A stretch of 5,463 nt of DNA from an uncultured Moraxella sp. (GTDB lineage Bacteria > Pseudomonadota > Gammaproteobacteria > Pseudomonadales > Moraxellaceae). Every line of letters begins with the position of its first letter. Positions within the stretch are counted from its first letter, which is position 1. The notes under the pieces are model-generated. The model was not told the DNA's origin and searched no databases. It saw only the letters and a list, made by a program, of their open reading frames with translations. The stretch covers positions 1 through 5,463 of the forward strand of contig CALAPG010000283.1 of assembly GCA_937889485.1 (NCBI GenBank). Direction: 5' to 3'. Below are positions 1 to 4,544 of the stretch, one piece after another. A program made the translations under genes and the position numbers.

Positions 1-309
1 CAGTACTTACAAGATAAACCGAGCAAAAACAACGAAGTAAAATTGTATGATAACTATGACAATGCCTATATTGACCTAAAATCGGGTCGGGTAGATGCCG
101 TATTATCAGAAAAAGTAACGGCGAGTGAGTGGCTAAAACAAAACAGTGATAAATTTGGCGTGATTGGTTCAGAAATAGACAACAACGACAACATCGCTAT
201 GGCAGTTCGCAAAAACGATCCACTAAAAGCGGACTTTGACAAAGCCTTAGCCACCCTACAAAGTAACGGTGAACTCACAAAAATACAAGCGCAATACTTT
301 GGTAAATAG
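1..309 (+). CDS. Amino-acid ABC transporter substrate-binding protein, family 3 (C-terminal part, 5' end outside window)
   Basis: This is the last 102 codons of a periplasmic binding protein that captures an amino acid and delivers it to an ABC importer. Reading frame 1 is open from base 1 to a TAG at 307-309, so the start lies upstream of the window. The fragment covers the end of lobe 2 and the C-terminal return: a 'DNAYIDLKSGR' segment at residues 20-30, 'LSEKVTASEWL' at 35-45, 'RKNDPL' at 70-75, and the terminal 'IQAQYFGK'. Each aligns without gaps or with small gaps to the two following genes, so it is their paralogue. Residue 37 is Glu, where the HisJ/LAO family has the Asp (Asp161 in LAO) that contacts the ligand alpha-amino group and where both neighbours keep Asp. 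A TTG at 43 could be mistaken for a start, but homology continues upstream of it. Family assignment is secure; the substrate (basic or polar amino acid) is inferred. Confidence 0.9.
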   Translation, partial: QYLQDKPSKNNEVKLYDNYDNAYIDLKSGRVDAVLSEKVTASEWLKQNSDKFGVIGSEIDNNDNIAMAVRKNDPLKADFDKALATLQSNGELTKIQAQYFGK

Positions 310-313
310 GTAT

Positions 314-350
314 CGCCCGTTACCAAAAATTTGGGCTTTGGCGTATTTTT
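314..350 (+). terminator. Possible weak terminator after the first binding-protein gene
   Basis: Shortly after the stop codon, CGCC (314-317) can pair with GGCG (340-343). Alternatively GCCC (315-318) can pair with GGGC (333-336), and CCAAA (323-327) lies opposite TTTGG (330-334). The outer pairing is followed by TATTTTT at 344-350. The stems are short and compete with each other, so this is at best a leaky terminator or attenuator between paralogues. Confidence 0.3.
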
Positions 351-435
351 GCCTTGACCGTGTATCACAAACAAGCCCATATGACAAACAAGATTGTTGT
401 GCACATACAGAAACATTAAAGACTAAGGTATGATT

Positions 436-1242
436 ATGAAACAGGTATCCGTTATAGGGTTAACGTCACTGGCAATATTAGTGGGGCTAAGTGGCTGTCA
501 AAAGCCTGCCGAAACCAATGCTGGCGCCACCGACCAAGCAAGCGCTGCCACCAACACAACAGCAGACATGCCACAGATTCGTATCGCCACGGAATCAAGC
601 TTTGTGCCTTTTAGCTACAAAGACGCCAATGGCAAAGTGATTGGCTTTGAAATTGACTTGGCAGACGCATTATGCCAAGAAGCCAAATTAAAATGCGAAG
701 TCATCTCTCAAGACTGGGATGGCCTAATTCCAGGATTGCAAGCCCAAAAATACAATGCCATCATGGCAGGTATGTCGGATACGCAAGAACGTCGCCAAGT
801 CGTTGCCTTTAGTGACCCGTACTTCATCAATAACTTGATTATTATTGGCAAAAAAGGCGTTGAAAAAGGGGCAGATGATTTGGCAGGCAAATCTGTGGGT
901 GCTCAGCGATCCACCACAGCCGCCGAATATTTGGCAAAAAACTTTCCCAAAGCGCAGCCAAAACTTTACGATACCCAAGACAACGCTTATCTTGACCTTG
1001 AATCAGGACGCACCGACCTCATGATTTCGGACAGCGCGCCTGCATTATCTTGGCTAAAAACTGCCAAAGGGCAAAATTTTGAAATCAAAGGCGCACCTAT
1101 TAATATCAATGACAAAATTGGTATCGCCTTGCGCCAAAATGACCCGTTAATCGGCAAATTTAATACCGCGCTCGCGACCTTAAAAGCCAACGGTACTTAT
1201 GACAAAATCAGTCAAAAATACTTTGCTGATCTACCAAAGTAA
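436..1242 (+). CDS. Lipid-anchored amino-acid-binding protein of an ABC importer (HisJ/ArtI/ArtJ-like), second copy
   Basis: Predicted 268-residue substrate-binding lipoprotein for a polar or basic amino-acid importer. ATG at 436 is chosen over ATG at 430 because AAGG (425-428) sits 7 bases before 436 but only 1 base before 430. Residues 1-20 form a signal peptide ending in the lipobox LSG-Cys21, followed by an Ala/Thr/Asn-rich linker to about residue 46. The SBP family-3 fold begins at 'QIRIATESSF'. Pocket positions aligned to LAO/HisJ are Glu53 (Asp11), Phe56 (Tyr14), Trp94 (residue 52), Ser114 (Ser72), Arg119 (Arg77, which holds the ligand carboxylate) and Asp199 (Asp161, alpha-amino group). 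An acidic residue at the Asp11 position fits a cationic ligand such as arginine or lysine, but this is inference. Gln follows the lipidated Cys, which in E. coli rules would favour outer-membrane sorting. It lies 126 bases after one paralogue and 97 before the next. Confidence 0.93.
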   Translation: MKQVSVIGLTSLAILVGLSGCQKPAETNAGATDQASAATNTTADMPQIRIATESSFVPFSYKDANGKVIGFEIDLADALCQEAKLKCEVISQDWDGLIPGLQAQKYNAIMAGMSDTQERRQVVAFSDPYFINNLIIIGKKGVEKGADDLAGKSVGAQRSTTAAEYLAKNFPKAQPKLYDTQDNAYLDLESGRTDLMISDSAPALSWLKTAKGQNFEIKGAPININDKIGIALRQNDPLIGKFNTALATLKANGTYDKISQKYFADLPK

Positions 1243-1339
1243 CCCCAAATTGATGTAACATAAAACAAAAGTCAGCGATAAAACCGTTGTCAGTTTTTTA
1301 CGGGTAAGTGCAGGGTAATCTCAAATCTAGGAGCGTAGG

Positions 1340-2227
1340 GTGAAAGCAAATATTTCTTTTTTTGGTGGAATAGCATTAGTAGGTCTGGCATTAACGGGTT
1401 GCCAAAAAGCCAATGAAACAAACAACCAAACAGCAGCCTCCAGCACTGCCGCGGCATCCGTGGCGGCAGCGGCTGATACGTCTGGCAAAGTTATTCGGGT
1501 AGCAACCGAGGGCATTTATAAACCGTTTAGCATTACCAATGCAGACGGCACACTAACAGGCTTTGATGTCGAGTTGATGCGCGCCTTATGTAATGAGATG
1601 AAAGTCACTTGTGACATTAAACCACAAGATTGGGATGGCTTACTACCAGGTCTAATGGCAAAAAAATATGATGTGGTGATTGATGCCATGTCCATCACAC
1701 CCGAACGCCAAGCACAGGTGGATTTTACTGACCCCTATTTTGTCAATACCTTGGTGTTTTTGACCAAAAAAGGTAGCACCATCAATCCAGACGACCCTGC
1801 CCAAATTGATAGCCATGTGGTTGCCGCCCAGCGCTCTACACTCTCAACACAGTGGATGGAAAAAAACCACCCAAAAACCAAACTCAATTTGTATGAAGGG
1901 CTGGATAATGCCTTTTTGGATTTGGCGGCAGGTCGCTCAGATTTGATGCTATCGGATAAAGCCCCAGCGGCATTTTGGATTAATACTCCCGAGGGTCAAG
2001 GCTTTGAGCTTAAGGGTAAAGAAATTGACGTAGACGACAAAATGGGCATCATTGTGCGTAAAGGTGACCCGCTACGTTTAGACTTTAACAAAGCACTAAG
2101 CACCGTCAAAGCCAATGGCGTGTATGACAAAATATATCAACAATACTTTGGTAATACCGTGGCGGCAGCAGCAACCGCCAGCCGTGTAACAGTGAGCACA
2201 TCAGCTGCGGCGAGTGTTACTCAATAA
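1340..2227 (+). CDS. Lipid-anchored amino-acid-binding protein of an ABC importer, third copy, with Ala/Thr/Ser-rich C-terminal tail
   Basis: Predicted 295-residue periplasmic binding lipoprotein. The start is GTG at 1340, supported by AGGAG (1329-1333) 6 bases upstream. The signal peptide ends in LTG-Cys21, followed by Gln22 and an Ala/Ser/Thr linker to about residue 50. The SBP family-3 domain runs from about 50 to 273. Pocket positions by alignment to LAO/HisJ are Glu57 (Asp11), Tyr60 (Tyr14, stacking on the ligand side chain), Trp98, Ser118 (Ser72), Arg123 (Arg77) and Asp206 (Asp161). All key ligand contacts are therefore present, and Tyr60 is closer to the classical basic amino-acid pocket than Phe56 of the preceding gene. 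Family members normally end at the 'YFG'-type motif (here about 269-271). This protein continues for about 24 residues of Ala, Thr, Ser and Val, which is unusual. A strong terminator follows 30 bases after the stop. Specificity is inferred. Confidence 0.93.
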   Translation: MKANISFFGGIALVGLALTGCQKANETNNQTAASSTAAASVAAAADTSGKVIRVATEGIYKPFSITNADGTLTGFDVELMRALCNEMKVTCDIKPQDWDGLLPGLMAKKYDVVIDAMSITPERQAQVDFTDPYFVNTLVFLTKKGSTINPDDPAQIDSHVVAAQRSTLSTQWMEKNHPKTKLNLYEGLDNAFLDLAAGRSDLMLSDKAPAAFWINTPEGQGFELKGKEIDVDDKMGIIVRKGDPLRLDFNKALSTVKANGVYDKIYQQYFGNTVAAAATASRVTVSTSAAASVTQ

Positions 2228-2257
2228 TTTTGGTTATAACAAATCGCTTGAAATCAT

Positions 2258-2295
2258 AAAAACTGGGTGAAAATGCACCCAGTTTTTGTTTTTTT
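2258..2295 (+). terminator. Strong intrinsic terminator after the binding-protein block
   Basis: A perfect 12-base-pair stem, AAAAACTGGGTG (2258-2269) with CACCCAGTTTTT (2276-2287), has a 6-base loop and is followed by G and seven T (2289-2295). The A-rich 5' arm makes it potentially bidirectional. It separates the binding-protein genes from the permease genes, so most permease transcription should start downstream of it. Confidence 0.9.
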
Positions 2296-2315
2296 GTGGT
2301 TTTCAGAGATACAAT
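2286..2315 (+). promoter_or_regulatory. Candidate sigma-70 promoter for the permease genes
   Basis: TACAAT at 2310-2315 matches the -10 consensus at 5 of 6 positions. TTGTTT at 2286-2291 is a weak -35 (3 of 6), separated by 18 bases and overlapping the terminator T tract. A promoter is expected here because a strong terminator lies just upstream. It would give a leader of roughly 100 bases before artQ. It was called by eye only. Confidence 0.35.
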
Positions 2316-2339
2316 CACGTAAAATTGCAGCCTAAAATA

Positions 2340-2361
2340 CCCCCACGGTTTTGCGGGAGGG
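2340..2361 (+). other. GC-rich hairpin in the artQ leader
   Basis: In an AT-rich intergenic region, CCCCC-A-CG (2340-2347) pairs with CG-GG-A-GGG (2354-2361). This gives seven G-C pairs with one bulged A on each strand and a GTTTTG loop. No T tract follows, so it is not an intrinsic terminator. It could be a leader-RNA structure or a chance fold. Confidence 0.35.
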
Positions 2362-2378
2362 ATTTGGTGTGAGTGATA

Positions 2379-2397
2379 CATTCAGTTAATTTGAATG
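2379..2397. promoter_or_regulatory. Operator-like inverted repeat upstream of artQ
   Basis: A perfect 6-base inverted repeat, CATTCA (2379-2384) and TGAATG (2392-2397), flanks a 7-base AT-rich spacer (GTTAATT). The half-sites TGAAT/ATTCA are those of the ArgR arginine-repressor box. Here they face the opposite way round (ATTCA-N7-TGAAT), which is the geometry of the inner halves of two ARG boxes 3 bases apart. The expected outer halves are poor: TGAGT at 2370-2374 is off register, and nothing convincing lies on the right. It sits 33 bases before the artQ start, downstream of the candidate promoter. It is a candidate binding site only. Confidence 0.4.
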
Positions 2398-2429
2398 GCT
2401 AAAGGGTCAACTAACAAGGTAAGCATATT

Positions 2430-3149
2430 GTGTTAGATTTACAAGGTTTTGGGCAATTATTGTTAAGCGGTGCATGGGTAACCATTAAACTGGCATTGAC
2501 AAGCTTGGTATTTGGTCTAGTCTTGGGGCTGCTTGGTGCAACCGCTAAGATGTCGCGTTTTAAAGTCTTTAATGCCATTGCCACGGCGTATACTACCATT
2601 ATCCGCGGCATTCCAGAACTATTGTCGGTCATGTTTATTTATTTTGGCGGCTCCATGGTGCTGGGTGCGTTATTATCAAAATTTGGTAATGGCGGTTACG
2701 TTGATGTCAGTCCTTTTTGGGCAGGGGTGACGGCATTATCGGTAGCCTTCGGGGCGTATGCCACCGAAACCTTTCGTATGGCATTTCAAGAAATTCCCAA
2801 AGGTCAGGCAGAGGCAGCCGAAGCCATTGGTATGAAAAAATTTCAGATTTTATGGCGGATTACCTTGCCACAAGTATGGCGCATTGCCTTGCCAGGTTTG
2901 GGTAATTTATTTTTGGTGCTCCTTAAAGACACGGCATTGGTATCGGTGGTGGGTCTTGAAGATATCATGCGCCACGCCAAAACCGCGGCAACGTCAACGC
3001 AAAGTCCTTTTACGTTTTATATGGCGGCGGCATTATTGTATTTGAGTTTGACAGTGATTATCACGGGCGTGATTATGTGGCTTGAGTGGGTGAATAACCC
3101 TGCTGAACGTTATGCAAAGCGTTTACAAAAAATCGGTATGGTAAAATAG
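2430..3149 (+). CDS. artQ: Amino-acid ABC transporter permease, ArtQ/HisQ type
   Basis: Predicted 239-residue inner-membrane permease, one half of the transmembrane channel of a polar/basic amino-acid importer. The start is GTG at 2430, with AAGG (2416-2419) 10 bases upstream. The resulting N-terminus and length match the family (about 230-240 residues). Hydrophobic segments lie near residues 15-38, 62-83, 95-115, 150-170 and 196-219. The cytoplasmic EAA loop that docks on the ATPase is complete at 128-147: Glu-Ala-Ala, Gly134, then Ile144-x-Leu-Pro147. Stretches such as 'IRGIPELL', 'FIYFG', 'DVSPF' and 'LVLLKDTALVS' resemble E. coli ArtQ more than HisQ as I recall those sequences. It is followed 10 bases later by its partner permease and preceded by binding-protein genes beyond a terminator. 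The transporter family is certain; arginine as substrate is likely but inferred. Confidence 0.9.
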   Translation: MLDLQGFGQLLLSGAWVTIKLALTSLVFGLVLGLLGATAKMSRFKVFNAIATAYTTIIRGIPELLSVMFIYFGGSMVLGALLSKFGNGGYVDVSPFWAGVTALSVAFGAYATETFRMAFQEIPKGQAEAAEAIGMKKFQILWRITLPQVWRIALPGLGNLFLVLLKDTALVSVVGLEDIMRHAKTAATSTQSPFTFYMAAALLYLSLTVIITGVIMWLEWVNNPAERYAKRLQKIGMVK

Positions 3150-3159
3150 GGGATCATCA

Positions 3160-3885
3160 ATGAACTGGAATTGGCAAGTAATTATTGATAGTATCCCAAA
3201 GCTGCTACAAGGCGGTGTGGTAACCATCGAGTTGGTGCTGTTGTCTGGGTTTTTAGGGTTTATGCTGGCGGTGCCACTAGCTTTGGCGCGATTGTCCAAA
3301 AAATGGTGGGTGCAAGCGCTACCATTTGCGTATATTTTCTTTTTTCGGGGCAGTCCTTTATTGGTGCAAATCTTTTTGATTTATTATGGGTTGTCACAGT
3401 TTAGCTGGATTACCGAGTCGGTGCTTTGGAAATCGGGTGTTTTGTCTAGCCCATTTTGGTGTGCTATTATTGCGTTTACACTTAATACCGCCGCTTATAT
3501 TGCTGAAATTATTCGCGGTGCGATTAAGTCAATTCCAAAAGGAGAGAATGAGGCCGCCGATGCGATTGGTATGTCTTATCGCCAAAAACTCACCCGCATT
3601 ATTTTTCCACGCGCGTTTGGCATCATGTTGCCTGCTTATGGCAATGAGGTTATTTTTATGCTTAAAGGCAGCGCGCTGGCATCGACCATTACCTTGATGG
3701 ATATCACAGGGGTGGCAACAACCATTATGTCCAAAACCTATACGGTGTTTGAATTGTTTTTTGCGTCAGGTATCTTATATTTGTTGCTGTCATGGTTTTT
3801 TATTGGTACTTTTAGGTTGATTGAAAAACGAATCAATCGCCACTTATCTTATAAACCCATGCATGAGGTGAAAGCAGCGGTTTAA
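3160..3885 (+). CDS. artM: Amino-acid ABC transporter permease, ArtM/HisM type
   Basis: Predicted 241-residue inner-membrane permease, the second half of the channel with the ArtQ-like protein. ATG at 3160 is preceded at 6 bases by GGGGA (3149-3153), which overlaps the artQ stop codon, so the two genes are probably translationally linked. Membrane segments are seen near residues 20-44, 52-77, 98-118, 152-175 and 196-220. The EAA loop is at 131-150: Glu-Ala-Ala, Gly137, then Ile147-x-Phe-Pro150, with Phe replacing the usual Leu. 'GSPLLVQIFLIYYG' (64-77), 'LNTAAY' and 'ITLMDITG' resemble E. coli ArtM, and HisM is the next closest by memory. No ATPase gene follows, although one is required for function. 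The subunit must be encoded elsewhere, perhaps upstream of the window as in artPIQM. Confidence 0.9.
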   Translation: MNWNWQVIIDSIPKLLQGGVVTIELVLLSGFLGFMLAVPLALARLSKKWWVQALPFAYIFFFRGSPLLVQIFLIYYGLSQFSWITESVLWKSGVLSSPFWCAIIAFTLNTAAYIAEIIRGAIKSIPKGENEAADAIGMSYRQKLTRIIFPRAFGIMLPAYGNEVIFMLKGSALASTITLMDITGVATTIMSKTYTVFELFFASGILYLLLSWFFIGTFRLIEKRINRHLSYKPMHEVKAAV

Positions 3886-3935
3886 GTGAAAATACAAAAA
3901 AATAGACAAAACGATAGCTTTGGCAAGGAGTGAGG

Positions 3936-4484
3936 ATGAACAACGTAATATCCTTGATAACGATGGGTATGTTGGGTTTTGCGGTGGTAGCGTGTCAACC
4001 CGCCCAAAAAGACCCAAACGCCAAGGCTGCTATAGCCAGCCAGCCAGCTAGTGGCAGTGCCTCGGCGTCTTCAGCGCCCATGGTCGGTAAAGCCGAGAGT
4101 AACCCTACACCTACCACGCCGATTGTGATGAATTGGACGTTGGTTGACTCTGGCGTCAAGCCTGTTGATAAGCAACAATTTAATTACCCCTTTGCCCTTG
4201 ATAGTGAGCCTGTTAAGGCGTATGCGCAGATGTATCATGTGGATAATGTCACGTCAAGATACAACCTAACAGTGGGTATGGCAGTCAATGAAATTTTATC
4301 CAAAGTATTAGACCAAGTAGGGACGGCTTATTTGTCACATGAGTTAACGGCGGGCAAAGATAGCGCATTTATTATTCATACCACCTCACAAGTTGCGCCC
4401 AGTGAGCATACTTATGTGTTTGCCGAGCCATTTGCCAAGGGACTCACTATCCCCGTCAAAATCATCAATGACGCCAAAAAATAA
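3936..4484 (+). CDS. Unrecognised small periplasmic lipoprotein
   Basis: I do not recognise this 182-residue protein. ATG at 3936 is chosen because AAGGAG (3925-3930) lies 5 bases upstream; an in-frame GTG at 3930 overlaps that ribosome-binding site and is unlikely. Residues 1-19 are a signal peptide ending in a lipobox (VVA-Cys20) followed by Gln21, so it should be lipidated and exported. Residues 21-63 are a low-complexity Ala/Ser/Pro/Thr linker. Residues 64-180 look like a compact mixed alpha/beta domain: 'NWTLVDSG' at 66-73, 'YNLTVGMAVNEIL' at 109-121, 'AFIIHTT' at 144-150, and 'IPVKII' at 172-177. There are no further cysteines and no obvious catalytic motif. It begins 50 bases after artM with no terminator between, so it may be co-transcribed with the permeases, but any role in transport is speculation. 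Codon use and base composition resemble the neighbours. Confidence 0.8.
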   Translation: MNNVISLITMGMLGFAVVACQPAQKDPNAKAAIASQPASGSASASSAPMVGKAESNPTPTTPIVMNWTLVDSGVKPVDKQQFNYPFALDSEPVKAYAQMYHVDNVTSRYNLTVGMAVNEILSKVLDQVGTAYLSHELTAGKDSAFIIHTTSQVAPSEHTYVFAEPFAKGLTIPVKIINDAKK

Positions 4485-4500
4485 CCCGATTGGGGTTATT
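4480..4500 (+). terminator. Stem-loop overlapping the lipoprotein stop codon, possible terminator
   Basis: AATAACCC (4480-4487) pairs perfectly with GGGTTATT (4493-4500) around a 5-base loop. The TAA stop (4482-4484) lies within the 5' arm. The 3' side ends in TTATT and then GCTAA rather than a real T run, so termination may be weak. It is the only structure seen between this gene and tsaD. Confidence 0.45.
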
Positions 4501-4544
4501 GCTAATACCAAACCAACTTACCCCCATTGTTGAAAGGAATACCC

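Noticed and set aside
354..383. Possible promoter TTGACC (354-359) with CATATG (378-383) before the second binding-protein gene
   Set aside because: The -35 is good (5 of 6) but the -10 matches only 3 of 6 at 18 bases, and the better TATGAC (380-385) is 20 bases away. This is too weak to annotate, though a promoter here is conceivable.
66..416. Antisense open reading frame of 116 codons over the end of the first binding-protein gene
   Set aside because: It lies opposite a gene with strong family homology, has no plausible ribosome-binding site that I can see, and has a Cys/Leu/Ser-rich composition typical of antisense shadow frames.
1243..1339. Possible terminator or promoter between the second and third binding-protein genes
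   Set aside because: GTCAG occurs twice as a direct, not inverted, repeat (1271-1275 and 1289-1293). CCGT/ACGG pairing puts the T run inside the loop. TTGTCA at 1287-1292 has no -10 at proper spacing.
2369..2389. Six-codon reading frame GTG...TAA preceded by GGGAGGG in the artQ leader, as a leader peptide
   Set aside because: It is very short, encodes no run of a regulatory amino acid such as Arg, and the purine run belongs to a GC-rich hairpin. Chance is the simpler explanation.
2533..2905. Short + strand frames inside artQ (and similarly inside artM at 3386-3697)
   Set aside because: They overlap conserved permease codons in another frame and show no family resemblance or translation signal.
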